In this document: piece after piece, positions 7,642 through 13,882 of the stretch | Numbering within the stretch: the stretch's first letter is position 1 | Layout of the letters: each line of letters opens with the position of its first letter | Assembly: GCA_964547415.1 (NCBI GenBank) | Contig: CAZJNX010000079.1 | Span: 1-19,941 of the forward strand | Direction: 5' to 3' | Length of the DNA stretch: 19,941 nt | From: CAZJNX01 sp964547415 | GTDB lineage: Bacteria > Pseudomonadota > Alphaproteobacteria > Rhizobiales > Amorphaceae | Position numbers and translations under genes: made by a program | The notes under the pieces: generated by a model | What the model saw: the letters and a program-made list of their open reading frames with translations, nothing else | The model's database searches: none | Told to the model about the DNA's origin: nothing

Positions 7642-8739
7642 TCATGCAAGCGGGATGTCGTCGAGGGCGTCGAGGAAGTCGGCGCCAGCGCGCGCCACCT
7701 GCCAGATTTCGAGCTCGCCGTCCGCCAGGATGTTCTCGAACAGGATGGAGTCGGTGACGGCCCCTGCGCACCCTTCGACGTCGAACTGGAGGAACAGGTC
7801 GTCCTGCGTGTACCAGGCCTCGGTCTCCGCCTTCCAGTCACGCTCGAGGTGGCGAATGATGCTCAGGAAGTGCTCGGTCGTCGACAGCCGGTAGGTGTCC
7901 CTGCCGCCGAGCGTGAACGCCACCACGGAGGGATCTCCCGCCCCCTCGTGCGAACCGGCGACCTCGAAGTCCGTGATGATCCGGTTCCCCGGCTCGCCAC
8001 GGAAGTCGTAGACGGCCCCGGACGACGTGGTCGTCGCGGCGAGGTTGGCGATGATGCCGGACTCGGAGAACAGCCCCTCGATCGCCTCGGCCGTCGTATC
8101 GACCGCGAGCGCCGTGTTCTGCCCGTTCACCGTAATGTCGAAGGTGGCGCCGGCCGTGCTTCCCTCGCCGACGTCGAGCCGGCCGTCCACCGCCGCGTGC
8201 GTCTCGCGCTGTATGATCGTCGGATCGTCGGACCTGTCCATCCAGTCGAAATCGATGAAGAGGAACTTCATCACCGCCGTCTGGGCGTTTTCGTAGGTGA
8301 CGAACGCCCGGTCGACGATGGCGTAATCGAAGTCGAAGCCGAACGCGAGCGCCTCCGCCGCGACGAACTCGAGGCCCCCGTCGGCCGCGGCCGTGGCCGT
8401 GAGCGTGCCGGACGCGATCGAGAGCCCGGTCGTGGTCGTCAGGGCCGCGGAGACGCTGGCCGTCGTGGCGCTGTCCTCGCCGAAGGCGATGGCCCCCGAG
8501 AACACGTCGACGGCGTTGCCCGGCGGATTGAAATCGATGACCCTCGCACCGAACATTTGATCGTATCGAGTGGACAGCCAATCGATCTTGCCGATGCTGT
8601 CGTGCAGCGCCGTCTTGGACCAGTCCGAGCGAAACAGTCTCAGGGCCACGAGACCGATCTGCGTGTCCGTCATCGACTCGTGGCCGTCGATGGCCCGATC
8701 CAGGAAGGCCTCCCGCAGCCGCGCCAGAAAGTGTTTCAT
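7642..8739 (-). CDS. 365-aa orphan protein, candidate type I secreted protein
   Basis: I do not recognise a family. The start ATG 8739 has GGGAG six bases upstream; the frame extends a little further but without a better site. The N-terminal 60 residues look helical (MKHFLARLREAFLDRAIDG). A Thr/Ala/Ser-rich, probably beta-structured region follows (SAALTTTTGLSIASGTLTAT), then an acidic, aromatic segment (FLFIDFDWMDRSDDPT) and a region with beta-like repeats (FDITVNGQNTALAVDTTAEA). The C-terminus is acidic and hydrophobic (GADFLDALDDIPLA). It has one cysteine, no signal peptide and no membrane helix. The tail resembles that of the RTX protein, and the gene sits between the secretion operon and the LuxR-type gene, so export by the same system is plausible but unproven. 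Confidence 0.75.
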   Translation of the reverse strand: MKHFLARLREAFLDRAIDGHESMTDTQIGLVALRLFRSDWSKTALHDSIGKIDWLSTRYDQMFGARVIDFNPPGNAVDVFSGAIAFGEDSATTASVSAALTTTTGLSIASGTLTATAAADGGLEFVAAEALAFGFDFDYAIVDRAFVTYENAQTAVMKFLFIDFDWMDRSDDPTIIQRETHAAVDGRLDVGEGSTAGATFDITVNGQNTALAVDTTAEAIEGLFSESGIIANLAATTTSSGAVYDFRGEPGNRIITDFEVAGSHEGAGDPSVVAFTLGGRDTYRLSTTEHFLSIIRHLERDWKAETEAWYTQDDLFLQFDVEGCAGAVTDSILFENILADGELEIWQVARAGADFLDALDDIPLA

Positions 8740-8990
8740 GATAAGCTCCCGGGGTTGCATTCTTCGCCCGGGATCTCTTCGCACTTACATGGTCGGCCCG
8801 GGCGATAGAGCACGTCGCGTTACGAGTACAACTACCTGATCCGACGGGCAATCGCTCATAAGGCGCAGGTATTTAGGCGTATTCGGCGACCGTCCGCGGC
8901 ATTCGTCCAGGCCGGGCGTCCCGGACGGCGTGGCGCCATGACATTGATCCGCCTGGTTTTTCATGGAAGCGACACCCGCGCGGCCGAGAT

Positions 8991-9102
8991 CATCCGGATG
9001 CTTGGGGGACGACGATTCGGATGGACCCGCGTCGACCCGCTGCCCCGGCGTCATGGACCGTTCGGGGATCATCCGAAGGGTCATGCCGCGCGATTTCGGA
9101 TG
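8991..9102. promoter_or_regulatory. Cluster of CATCCG(G/A) half-sites, possible operator array
   Basis: The palindrome CATCCGGATG lies at 8991-9000, TTCGGATG at 9016-9023, CATCCGAA at 9070-9077 and TTCGGATG again at 9095-9102. The last two are part of a perfect 9-bp inverted repeat TCATCCGAA / TTCGGATGA (9069-9077 and 9095-9103, 17 bases between). TTCGGATG is the reverse complement of CATCCGAA, so these are four versions of one site in about 110 bases. The cluster is 250-365 bases upstream of the 365-aa start. Which protein binds it is unknown. Confidence 0.35.
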
Positions 9103-9383
9103 AGGCGGCGCTGGCGCGCGGGTAGCCCGTGCGGGCGGGGGGCGGCGCGGGACTGCCGCTGTCCGGGGCCGCCGGCCCGCGACGATCTTCCGCCGATCCA
9201 AGAACTGGTTGCGAAGGTGACACTCCACAATTTTCTTGAAGCATACTGACCGCCGACGGTTCCCATCGCCAGCCGATCGTATCGCTACCCTAAATCGAAA
9301 TTCTGCATCGCCCTGCACTTGCATTTTCGAAGCCGTTGCGAATTGTCATATCGAAATTTTCCTTGATCACGTGTAAGAAATTG

Positions 9384-9400
9384 GTTACCGTCGAGGTAAC
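9384..9400. promoter_or_regulatory. Inverted repeat GTTACC-N5-GGTAAC
   Basis: Perfect 6-bp arms surround the spacer GTCGA, right after an A/T-rich stretch. It is about 315 bases upstream of the LuxR-type start. The size and symmetry fit a dimeric regulator site, but nothing shows which regulator uses it. Confidence 0.3.
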
Positions 9401-9715
9401 GTGAGCCTGAACGAGACGCAAGGTGTGCGCGCCGGGCGCGCAGAGCGTCCCGTATCGCCGGCTTCGGCTCCACGGTCGCCCGGGATCTGGTCGCGCCTTC
9501 GGTGGAAGGCCGTGTCCGACGGCGCCGACCTCATCGGGACTGGACCGGACGCTGATCGGCGCGTCACGGGAACGCGGGACGTGGCCGGTTGCGGCGGCAG
9601 CGGTGGCGGCCTGGAGATTCGAGACGACAACATCCGCGGGAGAAGTGGCACTTCGGATTGGCTGGGCCATAAGTTGTCAAATCGACATTGCGCATCCGCA
9701 CCCGAGATTTGTCAG

Positions 9716-10651
9716 ATGACCTCATCGAGCACCAACGCAACTCTTCTTCTCATAGACGAGCTTCCGCTGAGGCGGGCTGCGATCGAATGCTTCCTCGCCG
9801 GGTGGTCGCACGATCACGGCATGAACATCATCTCGGTCAGCGGATACGATAATCGATATCTTTCGGCACATGGCGGCGAGTGCAAGATGGTCGTGGTATC
9901 GACCGGCATCTCCGTGTGCCATTCGCGGGCCCGCGCGGCGCTGGTCGAGCTGGAGCGGGAATGCCGCAACCGTCCGATGGTGGTGATCGCCGACACCCAT
10001 TCGGTGCGCGAGATCGTCGAGGCGTTCTCTTTCGGGGTGCAAGGCTTCCTGCCGACCAGCCTCGAGGCGACGGTCGCCCGCAACGCCCTGTCCTTCGTGC
10101 TGACCGGCGGGACGTACGTGCCGCCCTGCGTCCTCCGGAAGCTGACGGACGTGGAGCGGGCGATCACGGACCAGACGGGCGACGGGTCGGGTGTCGGCGG
10201 CTCCGAGGAGGGGACGGCAAGGACCGGGGAGCGCACGGACGCCGGAGGCGTGGCCTCGGCCAGCGACGAGGGCGGCGGGGCCGGGTCGGACATGGCCGCC
10301 CCCGCCCCCTGTCTCGACATCCTGACCGGACGGCAGGCCCGCGTCCTCATGTGCCTGCGGGAAGGGCGCTCGAACAAGGAGATCGCCCGCGAGCTCGACA
10401 TGTCCGAGGCGACCGTGAAGGTCCACGTGCGCCAGGTGATGAAAAAGCTCGGCGTGCGCAACCGGACCCAGGCCGCGCCCGTCGCCTCGGTCGCGAGCGC
10501 GGGGACGGTGCGCGAGAGCGCGGTGGTTGCTGGAGGGGTTCAGGCCGCGGTCGCGTCGGACGACCCCGACGAAGACCTCGACGACCTCGCGAAGACCAAG
10601 GGGATGCCCGAGGGGCTGTCTCGGGGGCGCTCCGAAGTGTTCGTCCACTGA
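9716..10651 (+). CDS. LuxR-family transcriptional regulator with degenerate receiver domain
   Basis: This 311-aa protein has a receiver-like domain at about 8-140 and a LuxR/FixJ helix-turn-helix at about 203-255 (LTGRQARVLMCLREG, SNKEIARELDMSEATVKVHV). The receiver shows the usual final strands and helix (GVQGFLPTSLEATVARN, GGTYVPP). However, where the phosphorylated Asp should be it reads VVVSTGIS, and the conserved Lys of GYLPKS is Thr114. It is therefore unlikely to be switched by normal phosphorylation. A linker of some 60 residues rich in Gly, Ser and Glu joins the domains, and the C-terminal 55 residues are an unusual acidic/basic tail. The frame opens at 9401, but the earlier part is not protein-like, so ATG 9716 is chosen. 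It is the only regulator in the block and divergent from the 365-aa gene, making it the best candidate to control the cluster. Confidence 0.88.
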   Translation: MTSSSTNATLLLIDELPLRRAAIECFLAGWSHDHGMNIISVSGYDNRYLSAHGGECKMVVVSTGISVCHSRARAALVELERECRNRPMVVIADTHSVREIVEAFSFGVQGFLPTSLEATVARNALSFVLTGGTYVPPCVLRKLTDVERAITDQTGDGSGVGGSEEGTARTGERTDAGGVASASDEGGGAGSDMAAPAPCLDILTGRQARVLMCLREGRSNKEIARELDMSEATVKVHVRQVMKKLGVRNRTQAAPVASVASAGTVRESAVVAGGVQAAVASDDPDEDLDDLAKTKGMPEGLSRGRSEVFVH

Positions 10652-10767
10652 GCCGGGCAGGGCCCGCTCCCGCGACGCGCTGGCGGACGGGGTCGGCGCG
10701 TCGGACCGTCTCCGGCGGGCGGGACCGGGCGGGGCCGTCCCCCCGTCCGTCGCCGCCACCACGTTTC

Positions 10768-10812
10768 GACGGCACCACCGCCGACGGCACCACCGACGGC
10801 AACACCGACGGC
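10768..10812. repeat. Short tandem repeat, unit GACGGC(A)CCACC
   Basis: GACGGCACCACC occurs at 10768-10779 and 10783-10794, GACGGCAACACC at 10795-10806, and GACGGC at 10807-10812, with a 3-base insertion (GCC) after the first unit. One frame would give a DGTT-type repeat, but no credible gene contains it. Confidence 0.7.
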
Positions 10813-11181
10813 GGTGGCGCCCTGCGTGGCCCCGCCGGGCGCGTCCGCCCGGGGCGGTGGATGCGCCAGGGCCGCACCCGCGCCCGCGGGACGGGCCCGC
10901 TCCCCCGACGGGCCTTCCTCATCTGCGATGCCCGATCACGACATCCCGCGCCGACCGGGTTCCCCCCGCCGTGGCAAGGCTCCCGGCAGGCGCGGGGCGG
11001 TTCGGGCAAGGGGGACGGGTGCCGCGGGACCCGTTCGGGCCATCCGACCCGACACGGGGGTGCGGCGGCATCGGGCGAGCGATGCCCGATCCCGGAAAAG
11101 CGCAGCGTGAGAGACGGGTGAGGGACGGGGGCAGGGTGCCGTTCGCCGTCCGGGGGCTGCCGGCGCGGGCGGCGAAAGAAA

Positions 11182-11211
11182 GGGCGGCGGCGGATTGATC
11201 CGCCGCCGCCC
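11182..11211 (-). terminator. Strong rho-independent terminator of the vWA gene
   Basis: Perfect 14-bp arms GGGCGGCGGCGGAT (11182-11195) and ATCCGCCGCCGCCC (11198-11211) flank a 2-base centre, so the real loop is probably ATTGAT. On the minus strand the stem is followed by TTTCTTTC. It lies 90 bases after the vWA stop codon. It may also stop plus-strand transcripts from the LuxR-type gene. Confidence 0.8.
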
Positions 11212-11301
11212 CTCATCCGGAACTGCCCGTCCCGGCTCGCCGGGACCTGCGGGGATCGTCCTTCCCGCCGGTCCCGATCCGTGGAGACCCCTCGTGGGCC
11301 G

Positions 11302-12204
11302 TCAGGCGACGGCGAGGTCGGCGGGGACGTCGTCGGGGGGGAAGATGTCCACGATGAGCGCCGGATCGTCGAGGATCATCGCGTCGCCGTCGCTGTCGAT
11401 GAGGTTGAGCTCGTCCATCTCGGTCTGCCCGGCGCCGGGGTCGAAGGTGACGGCGACGCGCTCGACGCCGAGATCCTCGAGTTCCTGCACCTCGTCCAGG
11501 AAGGTATCGTTGGAGAAGGGAAGCGGGCGGTTCGGGCTGCCGTCCGAGATGAACAGCATGGCGTTGTAGCAGTCTTCGTCGTCGGCGTTACCCTCGAAGA
11601 ATTCGACCGCCTCGTCCAGCGCCGCTTCCCAGTTCGTCTGCGGCCCGAGGGGCGGCGTGGCCGCGATCTGCGGATCGAACACGGCGAGGTCCGCGACATT
11701 GTCGAGCGCGTCGTCGAAGAGGTCGTACTCGTCTTCGCGGGTCGCCGGCAATCCGGAGGGCCCGAAATTGCCGGAGAACTGCACCAGATGCACGTCGACG
11801 TCGTCTTCCTCGTCGTAGCGGGTGCGCAGGTCGTCGATGCTCGCCTGCACGGCCGCGAGATGATCGGCGTACTCCTCCGGGACGATGGAGTTCGAGCCGT
11901 CCACCACGAAGGAGAAGTTCGCGCAGAATGTCGGGTCGGGTTCCGGTTCGTCGGTCGCCGCGAAGATGGAGCCGGAGATGGACGACAGGGCGCCGTCCAG
12001 CACCAGCACGCTGACGTCCGCCTCGGCGAACGTCTCCGGGCCCACCGCCTCGACGTCGAAGATGAGGTTGGCGGAGTTGTCGTCCACGTCGGCGTTGGCG
12101 TCGATGTTGGCGTCGACGTTCACGAACTTGTTGACGTCGATTTGCACGTTCGTGTTCTGGAATGTGTTGGTCGCGCTTTGCAGGAACCTCAAGAATTCGA
12201 GCAT
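11302..12204 (-). CDS. vWA-domain protein with a shared N-terminal module
   Basis: This 300-aa, strongly acidic protein has two parts. Residues 1-86 are the module also found in the 101-aa protein (MLEFLRFLQSATNTFQ, then an Asn/Asp/Ala-rich stretch and VSVLVLDGALSSISGSIF). Residues about 95-285 are a von Willebrand factor A domain with a complete metal site: DGSNS (D102, S104, S106), T190 in the QTNWEAALDEA helix, and D221 in LFISDGSPN. vWA domains bind metal and usually mediate adhesion or protein contacts. There are two cysteines (94, 212) and no signal peptide. The tail PPDDVPADLAVA resembles type I secretion C-termini. ATG 12204 has GGAG six bases upstream, as in the paralogue. The gene has its own terminator. 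Secretion by the neighbouring exporter is inference. Confidence 0.88.
   Translation of the reverse strand: MLEFLRFLQSATNTFQNTNVQIDVNKFVNVDANIDANADVDDNSANLIFDVEAVGPETFAEADVSVLVLDGALSSISGSIFAATDEPEPDPTFCANFSFVVDGSNSIVPEEYADHLAAVQASIDDLRTRYDEEDDVDVHLVQFSGNFGPSGLPATREDEYDLFDDALDNVADLAVFDPQIAATPPLGPQTNWEAALDEAVEFFEGNADDEDCYNAMLFISDGSPNRPLPFSNDTFLDEVQELEDLGVERVAVTFDPGAGQTEMDELNLIDSDGDAMILDDPALIVDIFPPDDVPADLAVA
11948..12103 (-). repeat. 156-bp perfect repeat, copy B
   Basis: This copy is identical to 6920-7075 and encodes residues 35-86 of the vWA protein. Weaker similarity continues through the start codon and some 25 bases into the leader (TTCATC, then AGTGGAGA). It stops sharply where the vWA part begins. 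Confidence 0.95.
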
Positions 12205-12639
12205 GATCGTCTCCACTGGATGAAGCGACAGATGGCACAGACGCTGGTCGATCCCGCACGGGATCGCCATGACCCTGTCGCATCGACAGGGCGACCCGCT
12301 TCGACGGCGCCATCACCGGTGGCCAAATCTGCTCTCAATGATCGGGTCGTCCGTTAGTACAGAAATTTTGAGCAGACCATAGCCATTGACAGGCTACTGG
12401 ATGTCGTTCCTCTAGCAACTACGAAAAAGTATGACGCGACGGTTTATTGGTATTTCCAACCGACGGTTGGTGAGCGAGCGGATGCGTCGCGTCCTTGCAG
12501 CCTTTCGGAAGCTGGTCATCTCTTTCGGCGCGGATGGAATGGATGGATGGCATCGGGCATCGGCGCAGGACGCCGGTCTGGCCGTCTCCCCGCGGCTCGG
12601 GATCGTCCGATCGGGTTCGGGGACGGGTCGGACCGTGGC
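12205..12639. other. Intergenic stretch upstream of the vWA gene
   Basis: The first 250 bases are richer in A and T than the rest of the window and should contain the vWA promoter on the minus strand. A perfect dyad CCAACC-GAC-GGTTGG lies at 12456-12470. A plus-strand TTGACA at 12386 has no good -10 partner. Beyond about 12500 the DNA turns GC-rich and runs into transposase debris. Confidence 0.4.
12456..12470. promoter_or_regulatory. Inverted repeat CCAACC-N3-GGTTGG
   Basis: Perfect 6-bp arms with spacer GAC lie about 250 bases upstream of the vWA start, in A/T-rich DNA. It has the form of an operator for a dimeric regulator, but distance and lack of a defined promoter make this tentative. 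Confidence 0.25.
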
Positions 12640-12817
12640 GGGCGTCGGGATCGTTGGCCGGAAGAGCCGCTCGCACGAGCGGAGCCGGCCAGGCGGGCGA
12701 CGCCGGCACGGCGACCTGCGGAGCGGGCGGCCGGTCGCCGAGCGCGGCGTGCGGCTGGACGGCGTCGTCGTGCTGGCGCGGGCTTCCGATCAGCGTGCGG
12801 GCTTCCCGCAGCGATCG
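12640..12817 (-). pseudogene. IS3-family transposase remnant (extreme C-terminus)
   Basis: Read on the minus strand from 12817, the frame gives RSLREARTLIGSPRQHDDAV followed by QPHAALGDRPPAPQVAVP. This follows the end of IS3-type OrfB integrases, which typically read YSLREAQVLIEQWR, YNTVRPHSALG and YRPPAPE. The key pattern RPHSALG-RPPAPE is still plain, although Arg is now Gln and Tyr-Asn is Asp-Asp. Nothing upstream matches: the DDE core is missing and the preceding frame is not family-like. It is a short relic, probably the deletion scar of an old element. The 3' limit is approximate. Confidence 0.6.
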
Positions 12818-13016
12818 GGATCGGGAAAACGAGAGTATCGCTCCGAGTCATGCAGCGCACGATAAGGAGAGTTGGACCCGATCCGCCGCGCACCATACCG
12901 GCTCGCGGTACGATCCGCCGCATCTGGACGGTCTGATACAAGACCGCTTCCGATCACGTATTCGGCAGAACAGAGGTCTCTTGCACCATCGGCGGCAACC
13001 ATACGAGCGATACGCC

Positions 13017-13480
13017 ATGACGAGAGGGTGCGCGGTCCTGCCGCTCCAGCACCCGGAGGAGCCTGACGATCCTCTGACGGCGGTGCTGCGGGAGGGCGCC
13101 CGCCGCCTTTCGGCCCACCCGGTCGACGCGGAACCCGAGGCCTTCCCGGAAGCGATGCGACGGGAGCGTCTCGCTGACGGTCGGGCCCGGATCGTCCGGC
13201 ACGGCCACGGGTCGGAGCGCGCTGCTGCCGGTTCCGTATCTGCGCGGCATTTCCACGGGCGACTTCAAGGCGGCGCTCGACGACATCGTCCCGAAGACGC
13301 GCCATCAGCGCTTCTGGGTCCACAAGCGGGCCAACGTCCCGAACAAGCTGCCCGCGTCGGTTCAGCGGACCTTGACGTCAGACCTCGTCGAGAGCCGCGA
13401 CGCCACCGACAGGGCGAGTGCCGAACCCGCGATCACCGTCTCCATCGACAAGTCCGCCGCCAAGTCGGAAGCATCCCCGA
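13017..13480 (+). pseudogene. IS256-family transposase remnant with two internal deletions
   Basis: Three collinear pieces of an IS256-type transposase remain. From ATG 13017 the first reads LPLQHPEEPDDPLTAVLREG through ADGRARIVRHGHG (to about 13212). In another frame, 13222-13287 gives LLPVPYLRGISTGDFKAAL, the family's LLPxLYLrGiSTGDFqeAL. This runs directly into TRHQRFWVHKRANVPNKLPA (about 13297-13355), the family's QRCWVHKtaNVLnKLPkSVQ. A degraded stretch ends near 13480. Compared with intact members, about 65 residues are missing between pieces one and two and about 130 between two and three, removing catalytic Asp residues. The QRCW cysteine is now Phe. The gene is dead. Confidence 0.75.
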
Positions 13481-13606
13481 ATCTCCCTTCTGCGCCGCGG
13501 TGGGATACCCCGACACGCGCGGGGACAACGAGCGACACCGGAAGCACCGAAGTCCGGCAATTCCGCGGTCTCTCGGAACGGTCGAAGACGGCTTGAAACA
13601 GGGGGC

Positions 13607-13691
13607 TGGTGGAGGGGGTTGGATTCGAACCAACGTAGGCTGAGCCAGCGGATTTACAGTCCGCCCCCTTTAACCACTCGGGCACCCCTCC
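13607..13691 (-). tRNA. tRNA-Tyr (anticodon GTA)
   Basis: On the minus strand the gene starts GGAGGGGTGCCCGAG and ends with the T-arm GGTTCGAATCC, the acceptor strand CCCCTCC, discriminator A and an encoded CCA (13607-13609). The anticodon stem is GCGGA / TCCGC with loop CTGTAAA, giving anticodon GTA. It has the long variable arm of class II tRNAs, as bacterial tRNA-Tyr should, and is 85 bases with CCA. Its 3' end faces the accessory block to its left, which is the usual orientation for tRNA-linked integration. Confidence 0.96.
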
Positions 13692-13882
13692 AGCGGCGAA
13701 AGCGTCGGGCCGGCGCACCGCCGGCCCCCGTCGCAGGCGCGCTCATTGCCACCGTCCGCCCGCCCGTGTCAACGGCGATCCATGCCCCCGCGGCGCTTGC
13801 GCTTCGTGCCGCGAGCGGTCAAGTCTCCGCCGCCAGGATGGCCCGGCAGCGCCCCGGGCGCCCCCTACCGGAGATCCACGCG

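Larger units (their letters stand above)
8740..9715. other. Long divergent intergenic region with several dyads
   Basis: Nearly 1 kb separates the minus-strand 365-aa gene from the plus-strand LuxR-type gene. ORFs here read as low-complexity Arg/Pro/Gly protein in all frames and are not believable. It holds a cluster of CATCCG-type half-sites (8991-9102), an A/T-rich stretch at about 9220-9390 with two copies of TCGAAATT (9295 and 9351), and a GTTACC/GGTAAC dyad (9384-9400). It looks like a large shared control region, but an unrecognised small RNA or a lost gene cannot be excluded. Confidence 0.45.
10652..11301. other. Gene-free GC-rich stretch between convergent genes
   Basis: About 650 bases lie between the LuxR-type gene (plus) and the vWA gene (minus), which point toward each other. 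All frames read as Arg/Pro/Gly-rich noise. It contains a 12-base tandem repeat (10768-10812) and the strong hairpin at 11182-11211. The weak dyad GGCCCG/CGGGCC near 10890-10915 might end the LuxR-type transcript, but it has no proper T-run. Confidence 0.45.

Noticed and set aside
8785..9324. ORFs on both strands in the divergent intergenic region
   Set aside because: Composition is Arg/Pro-rich noise, no ribosome site fits, and no family is recognisable.
9401..9715. Earlier GTG start for the LuxR-type gene
   Set aside because: The added 105 residues are not protein-like and do not belong to a receiver domain; the receiver fold begins right after ATG 9716.
12386..12414. Plus-strand promoter with TTGACA
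   Set aside because: At 17 bases spacing the -10 would be CCTCTA, a poor match, and no plus-strand gene follows.
12495..13643. 382-codon plus-strand ORF running into the tRNA
   Set aside because: It joins unrelated debris, one piece of the IS256 relic and the antisense of tRNA-Tyr (GGWIRTNVG is a typical artefact of tRNA translation).
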